From Burkholderiaceae bacterium (GTDB lineage: Bacteria; Pseudomonadota; Gammaproteobacteria; Burkholderiales; Burkholderiaceae_A): DNA of 48,912 bases. Position 1 is the first letter of the stretch. Every line of letters starts with the position of its first letter. The position numbers and the translations under genes were made by a program. This document shows, piece by piece, positions 18,042 to 28,493 of the stretch. The stretch is from NCBI GenBank assembly GCA_023261135.1, contig JALRJP010000005.1, positions 1 through 48,912 on the forward strand, given 5' to 3'. The notes under the pieces are model-generated. The model was not told the origin of the DNA. It did no database searches and saw only the letters and a list, made by a program, of their open reading frames with translations.

Positions 18042-19259
18042 ATGAACGCGCCTTTGCCCAGCGACCTTTTCCAACGGTTCTCAATCCTGCGCCGAAAGAT
18101 CCATTCGCGACCCGAGCTTAAGTTTGAGGAGTTTGAAACGGCGGCACTGGTCGCTAAAGAACTGCAGGCCATGGGGGTTGACGAGGTGCACACGGGCATT
18201 GGAGGTACAGGCGTGGTCGGAGTCCTCCGCGGCAACCAGGCCCTAAGCACCGACTCACCCTGCAAAGCCATTGGCCTGCGTGCCGACATGGACGCACTGC
18301 CCATGACCGAGAAAAACAGTTTTTCCCATGCAAGCCAGCACACCGGGAAAATGCATGCCTGTGGCCACGATGGCCACACCGCCATGCTTCTTGCCGCAGC
18401 CCAGCTTCTTGTGAACGACCGTGCATTTGCAGGCACCGTGCACCTCATATTTCAGCCTGCCGAAGAAGGCGGCGGCGGTGCCAAGGCCATGATTGACGAC
18501 GGTCTTTTTAAACGGTTCGACTGCGACCAGGTCTTTGCCATTCACAACTGGCCTGGCCTAGCTGAAGGCAGCTTTGGCTTTAACCCCGGTCCCATGATGG
18601 CCTCAAGCAACCAGTTTGAAATTCGTGTGAAGGGCAAGGGTGCTCATGCGGCCATGCCGCACCTGGGGGTGGACCCCGTGCTCGTGGCAAGCCATCTTAT
18701 TCAAGCCCTTCAAACCCTGGTCAGCCGAACAACCAAGCCCGTCGATGCCACGGTGGTCTCGGTGACCCAGGTGCAGGCCGGTGAGGCGGTCAACGTCATT
18801 CCCGACCACTGTCAGCTTAAAGGCACGGCTCGTACCTTCAGCCTCGAGGCACTCGACAAAATTGAAGAGGCCATGCAGCGTATCTGTCACCAGTTACCCG
18901 CTGCCTTTGGCGCCAGTGCCGACCTTGTTTTTGAACGCCAATACCCGCCCACCATTAACCACCCAAAGGCCACCGAAAAAGCGGCCGAAGTGGCCCGTGC
19001 ATTAGTGGGCAATGACAAGGTGATTCTGCCCATTGAACCTACCATGGGAGCAGAAGACTTCGCCTACATGCTGCTTGAGCGACCCGGGAGCTATATTTTT
19101 CTTGGTAACGGTGACTTCAATGGGCCTCACCGCGAGGCAGGCCATGGCCTTGGTCCCTGTGCACTTCATAACCCCAGCTACGATTTCAACGACAGGCTTA
19201 TTCCAGTTGGCGCCCGCTTCTGGCATGCCCTTGCGCATGCCTTGCTCAAACCGGTCTAA
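18042..19259 (+). CDS. M20 family amidohydrolase (hippurate hydrolase/N-acyl amino acid amidohydrolase-like)
   Basis: RKIHSRPELKFEEFETA; GLRADMDALPMTE; MHACGHDGHTAMLL; FQPAEEGGGGAKAMIDDG; PTMGAEDFAYML. Confidence 0.92.
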   Translation: MNAPLPSDLFQRFSILRRKIHSRPELKFEEFETAALVAKELQAMGVDEVHTGIGGTGVVGVLRGNQALSTDSPCKAIGLRADMDALPMTEKNSFSHASQHTGKMHACGHDGHTAMLLAAAQLLVNDRAFAGTVHLIFQPAEEGGGGAKAMIDDGLFKRFDCDQVFAIHNWPGLAEGSFGFNPGPMMASSNQFEIRVKGKGAHAAMPHLGVDPVLVASHLIQALQTLVSRTTKPVDATVVSVTQVQAGEAVNVIPDHCQLKGTARTFSLEALDKIEEAMQRICHQLPAAFGASADLVFERQYPPTINHPKATEKAAEVARALVGNDKVILPIEPTMGAEDFAYMLLERPGSYIFLGNGDFNGPHREAGHGLGPCALHNPSYDFNDRLIPVGARFWHALAHALLKPV

Positions 19260-19275
19260 ACAAACCAGTCTAAAG

Positions 19276-20196
19276 TTAGTAGGCTGAAGGAACAAACATG
19301 TCAGCCGGAACAGGCCTGCGAAAGTAGTCAGGGTTCTTCTCGCGGGCGGGCAGAACCACAAGTTCGTGAGGCACTTCTCCGTAAGGAATCTGGCTAAGCA
19401 GATGCGCCATGCAGTTCAGACGCGCTCGCTTTTTATCGTTGCCCTCAACCACCCACCATCGGGCCTCGGGAATGTGGGTGCGCTCCAGCATGAGTTCCTT
19501 GGCCTTGGTGTAAGCCTCCCATCGCCTGCGTGATTCCAGGTCCATGGGCGAAAGCTTCCATTGCTTTAAGGGGTCTTTAATGCGCATGGTGAAGCGCATG
19601 TGCTGCTCTTCATCGGAAATGGAAAACCAGTACTTAATCAGAATGATCCCTGAGCGCACCAGCATCTTTTCAAATTCGGGGACCGTACGAAAAAACTCCT
19701 CGTACTCCTCGTCTGTGCAAAAACCCATAACCTTCTCAACCCCTGCGCGGTTGTACCAGCTGCGGTCAAACAAGACAATTTCGCCCCCGGCAGGCAGGTG
19801 GCTGACATAGCGCTGAAAGTACCACTGGGTGCGCTCGCGCTCGTTAGGCGCAGAAAGCGCAGCCACACGGGCCACGCGAGGGTTCAGTCTTTGGGTAATA
19901 CGCTTAATGGCGCCACCCTTGCCTGCCGCGTCGCGGCCTTCAAAAAGAACCACAAGCTTTAACTTCTTCTCAACCACCCAGTCTTGCAGCTTTACAAGCT
20001 CACCCTGCAGACGAAAGAGCTCACGAAAATAAAGCCGGCGATCCATGGAGCCGTCAGCCCCTGGCCCCTGCTGAGGGCCGTCTAGCAAAAGCGCATCCAG
20101 CCGATCGTCATCGAGCTCCATCTCAAGCTCCTCGTCATAACTGTCAAGAAGGTCCAGATCGGCGCGCTGCTGAAAGCTCAATGGGGGCTTGGTCAT
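19276..20196 (-). CDS. ppk2: Polyphosphate kinase 2 (PPK2) family protein, second paralog
   Basis: FEGRDAAGKGGAIKRITQRLNPRVARVAALSAPNERERTQWYFQRYVSHLPAGGEIVLFDRSWYNRAGVEKVMGFC; acidic N-terminal extension. Confidence 0.95.
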   Translation of the reverse strand: MTKPPLSFQQRADLDLLDSYDEELEMELDDDRLDALLLDGPQQGPGADGSMDRRLYFRELFRLQGELVKLQDWVVEKKLKLVVLFEGRDAAGKGGAIKRITQRLNPRVARVAALSAPNERERTQWYFQRYVSHLPAGGEIVLFDRSWYNRAGVEKVMGFCTDEEYEEFFRTVPEFEKMLVRSGIILIKYWFSISDEEQHMRFTMRIKDPLKQWKLSPMDLESRRRWEAYTKAKELMLERTHIPEARWWVVEGNDKKRARLNCMAHLLSQIPYGEVPHELVVLPAREKNPDYFRRPVPADMFVPSAY

Positions 20197-20287
20197 AAGT
20201 GTCTGTCTTGTTAAAAATCAAAGCAAGGGCGTTACGAAAGCGGGTTCAGCATTCAAAGCCCTCACTGCCTGTAAGTAATCTAGCCCC

Positions 20288-23008
20288 TCATCGTGACGAT
20301 TCTGTGACATCGGCAAGGAAACGACCACAGACCTCGGCCAGATCCGCGGGCAGCCCCGGCGTCTCGGCCAGGCTCTGAATGGCCCTGTGCATGGCAAGCC
20401 TCCGCTGCGGCTCAAAGGCCTGCCAGCGATCTAGCGAGCGGGCAAGCCGCGAGGCCAGCTGACTGTTCCGATTGGCAAGCCGTGCCAACTGCTCACGCCA
20501 AAGGTCATAGCCTGCACCGTCACTGCGATGAAAGCCTGGCGAGACCTGCATAAAGAAGGGCCCAAGCAGAGAACGAATGCGATTAGGGCTTACCAGGTCG
20601 TAAAGTGGATGATTCAGAAGCTCCTGCACAGTTGCTATTAGATCAAGCCCTTCGGTGTCATGAAGCCGAATCGTTGCCACCTGCGCCGTGAACCATTTAT
20701 CGAGCGCCAGGTCATTGTCGCGGTAACGGTTCAGGAAATTGTCGAGGGCCGTCTGACAGGGTTTATCGGCAATACCCTGCAGACTCACAAGCCCGGCAAG
20801 GCATGCCATACGGCGTGTCATGTTGGTTGCCGCTAAGTAACGGTCTAGAAGTTGCTGCGCACGGTCGGGCGTGGGACGCAGAAGTGTAAGAAGTGACTGG
20901 GCTAAATGTTCCAGTGCTCGGCGGCCCGCCGCAGGCCCCGAGGGCTGATACGTTTCGGCAGGCTCTGGGGTATCCATTCCATCATCCAAGGGCTCCATTG
21001 ACGCCTCAAGCGCAATAGCCATGGCAAGCTTTAATGCCTCCAGTCGTCGACGAATGGCACTTGGGTCAATGGCATGACCTTCTAAGGACCAGTGCTCCGA
21101 CACCAGTGCCTCGGAAGGCGGTGTCAGGCATAAAAGCTTAAAGCCATCGCTTAAGGTCGCATCGGAAGCAAGCCCGGCAAGCGTCTGCATTAAACCCTCA
21201 CGATCCTCGGCAGACGTGGCCTCGGGCATTGACTGGGCAAGCATCAGGCGCTGGCAGGCCTCCCACCGGTTGAAGGCGTCGGCGTCATAGGCGGCAAGCG
21301 TCTGCAAGGCCTTGGCATTTAAGCTGTGTACGAGCTGAACAGGCGCCGAGAAACCCCGTAACAACGAGGCAATGGGCTCGGCCTTGCCTCGTTGACTGGG
21401 CAGATCAAAACGAAAAGACTGCTCTTCATCGGTGAGCACAATCACCTGATCATCCAGAAGTTGCTCACCCTGCTCGGTCAAAACGCCCGCTCGAATGGGA
21501 ATAACCAAGGGCTGTTGCGACGCGGCCAGGGACTGGCTAAGGGTTAGGGTAAGCCGGCCCTGCAAGCTATCCCAATGGGTCCTTACATGAACCCGTGGCG
21601 TACCTGCAGCGGAGTACCAGCGCATGAAAGGCTCAAAAAGCTCAGGCCTGTCGTTGGCATCAAGTATCGAGCTTACGAAATCCTCGCAGGTGGCCGCGCG
21701 GCCATCGTGCCTTTCCACGTATAGGTCCATACCCTTGCGAAAACCTTCTTGGCCAAGCAGGGTCTGAAGCATACGAATGACCTCGGCCCCCTTCTCATAG
21801 ACTGTGGCGGTGTAAAAGTTACGAATCTCTTGGTACTGCAAAGGCCGTATGGGATGCGCCATAGGGCCCGCATCTTCGGGGAACTGATGGGTGCGCAGGG
21901 TGCGTACATCTTCAATGCGTTTAATGGCCCGCGCGCTGGCTGCCTGCTCGGGGCTTAGGCCCTCGGCAAGACGATCGGCCGTGAACTCTTGGTCGCGAAA
22001 AACCGTGAGCCCCTCTTTTAGCGTCAACTGAAACCAGTCACGACAGGTAATGCGGTTGCCGGTCCAGTTATGGAAATACTCATGGCCAATCACCGCCTCG
22101 ACAAGCTCGTAGTCTTTGTCGGTGGCAGTGTCCGGATCGGCCAGAACATACTTGGTGTTAAAGAGGTTCAGGCCCTTGTTCTCCATAGCACCCGAATTGA
22201 AATCGGGCACCGCCACAATCATGAAACGCTCAAGATCAAGCTCAAGACCAAAACGTTGCTCATCCCAGGCCACCGAATGCTTAAGGCTCTCAAGTGCAAA
22301 GTCGGCCCGACCAAGGTCCTGCGCACGGGTGTAAACCTGCAGACGCTTCTGCGCCCCCGAACGACTTTTGACATACGCCTCGCGATACTGAAGATCAGCC
22401 GCCACCAGGGCAAACAAATAACTTGGCTTAGGAAAAGGGTCTTGCCATACACAAATGCGTGTGCCGTTCTCCTCACACTCTTCCACTAAATTGCCGTTGG
22501 AAAGCAGCACCGGAAATTGCGCGGCGGGCGCACGCAGCGTCACGGTGTAGACCGTCATGACATCGGGACGGTCTAGGAAATAAGTCATGCGCCGAAAGCC
22601 CTCGGACTCACACTGGGTGTAAAGCCCCCCGCGACTGGCGTAAAGGCCCATGAGCTCGGTGTTGGCCGAAGGCTTTAAACGCGTACGTAGACGAAGACGT
22701 CCTGCAGTTGCATTCATTAAACAAAACCGATCGGGCGACACCTGATAAGCATCGGCGGCAAGCGGCTCTCCGTTAAGCCAGGCACCCTCGAAGCACAGGC
22801 CATCGCCCGCAAGCACCAGGCTTTGCGCCTGGTCGGTCTGGGTATCGCCATGACCAAGCGGCTCAAAGCCAAACTCTGAGACAAGCCAGGTTTCGTCAAG
22901 TCCCAGGGCGAAGTCCAGCTTCAGGTCGGTGATGCAATGACTCGGGGGGCGGTAGTCGGACTGCCGAATGACCTGGGTGCTACCAGTTTGCACTTGACCT
23001 TCTTTCAT
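20288..23008 (-). CDS. pepN: Aminopeptidase N (M1)
   Basis: GAMENKGLNLFN, VIGHEYFHNWTGNRITCRDWFQLTLKEGLTVFRDQEF; 906 aa. Confidence 0.96.
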   Translation of the reverse strand: MKEGQVQTGSTQVIRQSDYRPPSHCITDLKLDFALGLDETWLVSEFGFEPLGHGDTQTDQAQSLVLAGDGLCFEGAWLNGEPLAADAYQVSPDRFCLMNATAGRLRLRTRLKPSANTELMGLYASRGGLYTQCESEGFRRMTYFLDRPDVMTVYTVTLRAPAAQFPVLLSNGNLVEECEENGTRICVWQDPFPKPSYLFALVAADLQYREAYVKSRSGAQKRLQVYTRAQDLGRADFALESLKHSVAWDEQRFGLELDLERFMIVAVPDFNSGAMENKGLNLFNTKYVLADPDTATDKDYELVEAVIGHEYFHNWTGNRITCRDWFQLTLKEGLTVFRDQEFTADRLAEGLSPEQAASARAIKRIEDVRTLRTHQFPEDAGPMAHPIRPLQYQEIRNFYTATVYEKGAEVIRMLQTLLGQEGFRKGMDLYVERHDGRAATCEDFVSSILDANDRPELFEPFMRWYSAAGTPRVHVRTHWDSLQGRLTLTLSQSLAASQQPLVIPIRAGVLTEQGEQLLDDQVIVLTDEEQSFRFDLPSQRGKAEPIASLLRGFSAPVQLVHSLNAKALQTLAAYDADAFNRWEACQRLMLAQSMPEATSAEDREGLMQTLAGLASDATLSDGFKLLCLTPPSEALVSEHWSLEGHAIDPSAIRRRLEALKLAMAIALEASMEPLDDGMDTPEPAETYQPSGPAAGRRALEHLAQSLLTLLRPTPDRAQQLLDRYLAATNMTRRMACLAGLVSLQGIADKPCQTALDNFLNRYRDNDLALDKWFTAQVATIRLHDTEGLDLIATVQELLNHPLYDLVSPNRIRSLLGPFFMQVSPGFHRSDGAGYDLWREQLARLANRNSQLASRLARSLDRWQAFEPQRRLAMHRAIQSLAETPGLPADLAEVCGRFLADVTESSR

Positions 23009-23296
23009 ACGTCTCTCTTTGAATGGGTTTGCATACGCCTAGTCTGCCCGTTTTTCAGGCATCAAAGGGCGGCAAACCTGTAAGAGTTTTTTGCATCGGC
23101 CATTTCGTGAGCTCCCCGTTTCCTGGCTGCAGCCTCAGAGTGGCGTCGTGCCAAGCCCTCAAGCGGGCCTCGGCCATTTGATTGCAATGCCGAGCCCAAA
23201 GAGAAGAAAAAGGCGCTGACCAAGATGCACATGAGGCCGGGCAAGGGGCCGAGCGTCTCTTGCGCTGCGAGCCCTTGCCCAGTGAGGCACCCGGAA

Positions 23297-24628
23297 CTAT
23301 TGAGCCGCGCCCATCATCTGGTTCGGAAGCCAGAGTACGATTTCAGGAAAGACAGAAAGAAGAACCATGGAGCCCATCATAATAAACACGAAGGGCATAG
23401 ACCCCAGCAGAATGTCTTTAAGGCTGACGTTGGGCACTACACCCTTCAAGACATAAAGATTCAAGCCCACCGGAGGAGTAATAAGACCAATCTCCATATT
23501 GATGGTGAGAATGACGGCAAACCAAATAAGGTCGAAATTATTCGCCTCAAGCACCGGTGTAAGAATAGGCATCACCATCAAGATAATGGCCACCGGGGGA
23601 AGAAACATTCCAGCGAGCAACAGAAACAAATTAATGACCAGCATCAAAACCCAGCGGTTGAGTTCAAGGTCAACCAGAAACTGGGCCGCCGTCTGCGTGA
23701 CATAAAGCAGTGACATCATGTAAGAGAAGACCGCAGCTGCTGCGATAATCATGAGAATCATGGTGGACTCTCGCACTGTTTCGCTAAAAATCTTCCACTG
23801 GTCTTTGCGACTGCTTGCCTTGTAAATAATAACGACAAAAACAAGGGCAAGCGCAGCGGAGATTGCCGCTACTTCGCTTGGTGTGGCAATACCACCGTAC
23901 ATTGCATAAGCAATAAAGAAAATGATGGCGAGAAAAGGAGAAACTCGAACGAGACCCTGCATTTTCTCGGCCCAAGTAAAGCGCTGCTGTTCGATATAAG
24001 CATTGAGTTTTTCAGAGCGCAGGCTCGAAAACCATGCATAAACAGCAAACAAGACCACCAATAGAATGCCCGGAACGACACCGGCGAGAAACAAGCGGCC
24101 GATGGAGGTCTCTGTGGCAATGCCGTAAAGGATCATGGTGATCGAAGGGGGAATAAGAATTCCCAGAGTGCCCCCGGCGCAGACCGAGCCTGTTGCTAGC
24201 CGAGCCGAAATATTTCGTCTCAGCATCTCCGGAACACCAGCCTTACCAACTGCCGCCGCTGTAGCCGGGCTTGAACCACTAATAGCACTAAAGATTCCAC
24301 AGGCAAGAATATTGGCAATTACGAGGCCGCCCGGCACCCTGACAAGCCATCGATGCAGTGACTCATAGAGGTCACGGCCCGCATTCGTTCCCCCAACAGC
24401 AGCACCCAAAAGAATAAATAAAGGAATTGTTAGTAGTGCGAAAGAGGCGAGCTCATCAAGCATGACCACAGCGATATTGTCGAGAAAACTCGGGCCCTCA
24501 AAAACGACAAGAAAGACAACTGAGACAAGCGTCAGACCCCATGCGATGGGAAGCCCCGAGAAAAGAACCGCAATAGTCGCGACAAGAATAAGAAGGCCAA
24601 TTTGAAGCTCAGACATCGGAGTGCTCAC
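23297..24628 (-). CDS. dctM: TRAP transporter large permease (DctM)
   Basis: 443 aa, polytopic; GIFSAISGSSPATAAAVGKAGVPEM, LGILIPPSITMILYG. Confidence 0.92.
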   Translation of the reverse strand: MSTPMSELQIGLLILVATIAVLFSGLPIAWGLTLVSVVFLVVFEGPSFLDNIAVVMLDELASFALLTIPLFILLGAAVGGTNAGRDLYESLHRWLVRVPGGLVIANILACGIFSAISGSSPATAAAVGKAGVPEMLRRNISARLATGSVCAGGTLGILIPPSITMILYGIATETSIGRLFLAGVVPGILLVVLFAVYAWFSSLRSEKLNAYIEQQRFTWAEKMQGLVRVSPFLAIIFFIAYAMYGGIATPSEVAAISAALALVFVVIIYKASSRKDQWKIFSETVRESTMILMIIAAAAVFSYMMSLLYVTQTAAQFLVDLELNRWVLMLVINLFLLLAGMFLPPVAIILMVMPILTPVLEANNFDLIWFAVILTINMEIGLITPPVGLNLYVLKGVVPNVSLKDILLGSMPFVFIMMGSMVLLSVFPEIVLWLPNQMMGAAQ

Positions 24629-25154
24629 CTTTAAAAAGAGGTAGCCGAATAAGCGCTATGTATTGCAGGGCTGTTAAGCCAAGGCCAATCGGCATAGTGG
24701 CAAACAAAGGCCACTTCGGTGGCGCCCAAGAGCTTTCAGTAACCTCCCCTTGCAAGAACGACTCAAGTGTCTTTTCGTAACCCATGTAAGCGAGAAACAA
24801 AACCACCCCCAGACCAACAATTTGGCTCGCGAACTTCAACCAGGCAGCGTTTTTTTGCGAGAGGGCCATCTCCAAAAGGCCTACTGCAACGTGCCCCTCT
24901 GTCTTGAGGCAATAGGGAGACCCAAGAAAAAGCGCAGCCACCATCATAAACACCGCAAACTCCAGTTCCCAGTCGGTTGAAAAACCCGTAGATCGACGAA
25001 CGATCATGTAGACGATAACCACGATAGCGAGCGCCAGCAAAACTCCTGCGACCACCGCGCATACGTCTGAAAGCTTCGAGACGACTTGCCGAAATTCCTT
25101 CAATCGAAAATTCCTTAAATTAAAAGGCGAAGGGTCTGTGGCTACAGACCACAA
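24609..25154 (-). CDS. dctQ: TRAP transporter small permease (DctQ)
   Basis: Four TM segments, upstream of and overlapping dctM; exact start uncertain (non-ATG start in track). Confidence 0.85.
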   Translation of the reverse strand: MWSVATDPSPFNLRNFRLKEFRQVVSKLSDVCAVVAGVLLALAIVVIVYMIVRRSTGFSTDWELEFAVFMMVAALFLGSPYCLKTEGHVAVGLLEMALSQKNAAWLKFASQIVGLGVVLFLAYMGYEKTLESFLQGEVTESSWAPPKWPLFATMPIGLGLTALQYIALIRLPLFKGEHSDV

Positions 25155-25155
25155 A

Positions 25156-25189
25156 AAAACCCCGGCACCTCGTCGATGGCCGGGGTTTT
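25156..25189. terminator. Intrinsic terminator-like hairpin between dctP and dctQ
   Basis: AAAACCCCGGC / GCCGGGGTTTT, 12-nt loop; minus-strand T run of 7 after the stem. Confidence 0.75.
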
Positions 25190-25200
25190 AGAGCTTTAAC

Positions 25201-26214
25201 TTACTTCGCTGCTTTTGAGGTCTCCAGCGCTTTAAGAATCCGCTTGGCTGTGGGTGAGATTGCCTCAAATTCAGGATAGGCAGTTTTTTTCGCAAGGACC
25301 ATCCAGTCTTTATACTCCTGATCGGTCATCTCACGTGGAGTGCCACCGGCTTTACGCCAAGCATCTGCCATTTTATTGGTTGCTTCACGTTGAACCGTAA
25401 GGAAGAAGGCGTCTGACTTATCGGCAGCGTCTTCGAAGATTTTTTTCTGCTTCGCCGAGAGCTTATCCCAATGCTGCTTGGACATCACCAAGGGTTGCAA
25501 CAACATCCACAAAGAATTGGCTCCACCGACGGTAGAGTACTTAGCCTGCTCATACAAACGCATTGAGACAAACGTTTCTGCAGAGGTAAGCGCGCCGGTT
25601 AACACACCCGACTGAAGGGCTGGATAGATTTCGGTGGAGGCCATTGCTGCTGTCGATGCGCCAGCCGCCTTCAGCATGGACTCGAATGTTGGGTCCGCGG
25701 CTCGGAGCTTTTGTCCCTTCACAGTCTCAGGACCACCTACCGGCGTATCTTTCGTGGCGAAAGCACCGGGCGTCCACCACCAGGTGACGATGTGAATGCC
25801 ATTGGCATTCGCAAGCTTTTGAATTTCTTTTTGATAGGCGGAGCGCTTGAGCTTCATTGCAACATCAAGATTGGGAATAGCCCCCGGTAGAATTACGCCA
25901 GAGAACTCCTTAGCCTTTCCGACTGCATAAGACATGGGGAAAATGGCCATTTCGAGGGTGCCATTTTGAAGTGCGTCGAGCTGTGCGACGGGCTTAATAC
26001 CTAAAGAGCGTGCCGGATAAATACGGAATTTAATACTAGGATCGGCCTTCTCGACCTCTTTAACAAAGAGACGGGCTGCGCGATCACGACCGTCAACATT
26101 GGCCTTCCACTGGTGGGAGATCTTGATCTCCATGGCGCTGGCCGATAAAGAAACCCCGGCGACAAGCCCAAGGGAAAGAACGGAGGTTAAAACCTTTTTC
26201 ACAACAGTTGACAT
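25201..26214 (-). CDS. dctP: TRAP transporter solute-binding protein (DctP family)
   Basis: Signal peptide; MEIKISHQWKANVDGRDRAARLFVKEVEKADPSIKFRIYPARSLG...; upstream of dctQM. Confidence 0.92.
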   Translation of the reverse strand: MSTVVKKVLTSVLSLGLVAGVSLSASAMEIKISHQWKANVDGRDRAARLFVKEVEKADPSIKFRIYPARSLGIKPVAQLDALQNGTLEMAIFPMSYAVGKAKEFSGVILPGAIPNLDVAMKLKRSAYQKEIQKLANANGIHIVTWWWTPGAFATKDTPVGGPETVKGQKLRAADPTFESMLKAAGASTAAMASTEIYPALQSGVLTGALTSAETFVSMRLYEQAKYSTVGGANSLWMLLQPLVMSKQHWDKLSAKQKKIFEDAADKSDAFFLTVQREATNKMADAWRKAGGTPREMTDQEYKDWMVLAKKTAYPEFEAISPTAKRILKALETSKAAK

Positions 26215-26444
26215 GCCTTGGTCTCCTCTACAGAATGAATAACAACTTCAAGACATCGAAACCATTTCGAGTTTCCGAGCAATGAGCCCCAACTGCCTTG
26301 CAACTGCTCGGTGTCATAGAAGTTATTGCGGAACAGGTCTGAGTTTGCCCTGTCTGCTTGAATGACGCATTGGGGAAATCCCCGCTCAGATTAACGACTA
26401 CCAACAGCGTCTTTGCTCCACTCAACAAAAAGGAGGACCGTCTC

Positions 26445-27044
26445 ATGTCCCAGCCTAGCGATTTTTGTGTCATTTACCTGCACGGCTTCCGAAGTTCGCC
26501 CGAATCCTCTAAGGCCCAACTGCTTGCCCAGTGGCTGGGTCAAGACGGTGTTCGCTATGACTGCCCTGCCCTTGATATTTCCCCGCTTGCCGCCATTGAC
26601 CATGCCTCGCAGACCGTTGAGCACGCCCTTTCTGAAGGCTTTCATATTCGCCTTATTGGAAGTTCCTTGGGTGGGTTTTATGCCAGTTGGCTTATGGAAC
26701 GACACCCCAAGCGCGAGGCTTTTAAGGCGGTGCTTATTAATCCGGCCTGCGCGCCTGCGCGGGATCTTGCCGACCAGGTTGGGCCCCTAAAGTCCTGGCA
26801 TTCCGAAGAAATTCTGCAGTTTCAGGCCGACTACATTGACGACCTGCGGTCCATGGAAGTACCACTCACCCAGCCCGAGCGCTACATGCTCGTTGCAGCC
26901 AAGGGTGACGAACTGCTTGACTGGAACGAAATGGTGGCTCGCTACCCGGGCGCTCTGCATCATGTGGTTGAAGGCTCGGACCATAGCCTTTCGGACTTTC
27001 CCGATCACTGGCCGGTGATGCGGGAATTTCTGCTAAGTCGCTAG
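26445..27044 (+). CDS. YqiA-like alpha/beta hydrolase/esterase
   Basis: Start at ATG 26445 preceded by AGGAGG; VIYLHGFRSSPESSKAQLL, IGSSLGGFYASWLMER, GSDHSLSDF. Confidence 0.85.
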   Translation: MSQPSDFCVIYLHGFRSSPESSKAQLLAQWLGQDGVRYDCPALDISPLAAIDHASQTVEHALSEGFHIRLIGSSLGGFYASWLMERHPKREAFKAVLINPACAPARDLADQVGPLKSWHSEEILQFQADYIDDLRSMEVPLTQPERYMLVAAKGDELLDWNEMVARYPGALHHVVEGSDHSLSDFPDHWPVMREFLLSR

Positions 27045-27089
27045 AGTCCAGGTTGAACCTAGCGGTGAGGCCTGGAGTATGGCCTTGAC

Positions 27090-28493
27090 CTAGGAAGAGG
27101 AACGCTCGGGAGCCTTTTGCGAGAAAGGTATTCGCACCAAAAGAATAAGACCGACCAAAAAAAAGAGACCTGTTAAGGCAATGGCCAGCCGGTGGTTGTT
27201 GTTGGAGAGCCAGCTTGTGAGGCCATACAAAAGCGGTCCGCAGACCGAGGCTAGGTTTACAGCAACCCCCCAATAGCCAAAGGACTCAGCCTGTCGGTTG
27301 GGCTCTGAAAGCGCGGCCACCGCCGCCCGCGCCCCGCTCTGGGAGGCGCCCATGGCCAGGCCTGCGAGGTTGGCAGCCAGCCAAAAGCCTTGCTCGGTGG
27401 TTGACAAGGCTGCAACAAGAACCATCAAGACCCAGAGCACAAGACTAAGTGCAAGGCTAGGCTTGTGGCCAAGCCTGTCCTGCAGAAAGCCAAACAAAAA
27501 AGCACCTAGGCTTGCCGTGACGTTCACCACAAGCACCAGTGCAATGGTCTGAGCCATGGAAAAACCCATGACCTGCTGGGCATAGATGGCCGCCAAGGTA
27601 ATCACCGTGGCCACGCCCGACTGGTAGACCGCAATGCAGACAAGCAGTTGGCGCAAGGGCTGACCGGCTGAGAGGCTGCTCCATCCCTGAGCCAGCCTGA
27701 GCCAGGCGCCACGCCATTTGGCCTGCGGCTGAGCGGGCTGATGGTCTTTCAGCACAAGCAAGGCAGGCAGCCCAACCAGAGCAAAAAGTAGCGCAGTCAT
27801 AACCATGGCACCCCCAACCGCCCACTGAGCGGAGAGCCCATGGTCTGTAACCGGATTGGCAAGGCCAAAAGCCTGGGCGAAAAAAGGTGCGAGCTCAGCC
27901 CCCAGGCCCTGCACCCAGGCCAGGGCAAGTCCAAGGCTCAGAAGGCCGCCCAGGTAACCCCAGGCCCAGCCGTAGCCCGAGAGGCGACCCAGTTGTTCAT
28001 GGGGGGCAAGTTCGCTTACGTAGCCGGCAACCAGATCTTGATGGCTGGCATAGGCCAGGTTTGAGATCACCAGCAAGACGGCCGCCCAGAGCCACTGGCC
28101 CGGACCCACACTAGCCAGAAGACCTGTGGCCGCAATGCAGGCAAGGCTTGCTAACCACAAGAGGCGGCGTTTGGCCTGGTATTGATCGGCCAAGGCGCCA
28201 AGCCAGGGGGCGGTGACCATGACCACCAAGTAGCTGACCGAGAGCACCAAGGTCCATGCCAGGGTGGCATGCAAGGCGTCTTGCATGACCACGGCAACAA
28301 AATAGGCATTGAAAACAGCCGTCAGAACAACGGTGGTATAGCCCGAGTTGGCAAAGTCAAGGCTCGCCCAAGCCCAGAATTCGCGGCGGCGCACACCTGG
28401 CTTCAGCAACCTCTGGGCTGTCGATTCCTGCAAAATAGTGGCTTTCCTTGCACCCAAGGCCCCCTTTTTAACATGACCAGATGAGAACGCCAT
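27090..28493 (-). CDS. MFS transporter, UMF1/Atg22-like family
   Basis: 467 aa, about 12 TMs; [30 protein letters not shown]; start may be downstream of 28493. Confidence 0.82.
   Translation of the reverse strand: MAFSSGHVKKGALGARKATILQESTAQRLLKPGVRRREFWAWASLDFANSGYTTVVLTAVFNAYFVAVVMQDALHATLAWTLVLSVSYLVVMVTAPWLGALADQYQAKRRLLWLASLACIAATGLLASVGPGQWLWAAVLLVISNLAYASHQDLVAGYVSELAPHEQLGRLSGYGWAWGYLGGLLSLGLALAWVQGLGAELAPFFAQAFGLANPVTDHGLSAQWAVGGAMVMTALLFALVGLPALLVLKDHQPAQPQAKWRGAWLRLAQGWSSLSAGQPLRQLLVCIAVYQSGVATVITLAAIYAQQVMGFSMAQTIALVLVVNVTASLGAFLFGFLQDRLGHKPSLALSLVLWVLMVLVAALSTTEQGFWLAANLAGLAMGASQSGARAAVAALSEPNRQAESFGYWGVAVNLASVCGPLLYGLTSWLSNNNHRLAIALTGLFFLVGLILLVRIPFSQKAPERSSS

Noticed and set aside
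23062-23244. 60-aa minus-strand ORF with hydrophobic N-terminus between dctM and pepN
   Set aside because: Could be a small membrane peptide, but no homology, start-site or conservation evidence from sequence alone.
23225-23713. 162-aa plus-strand ORF antisense to dctM
   Set aside because: His/Lys/Asn-rich shadow composition, no plausible start context, overlaps clear dctM.
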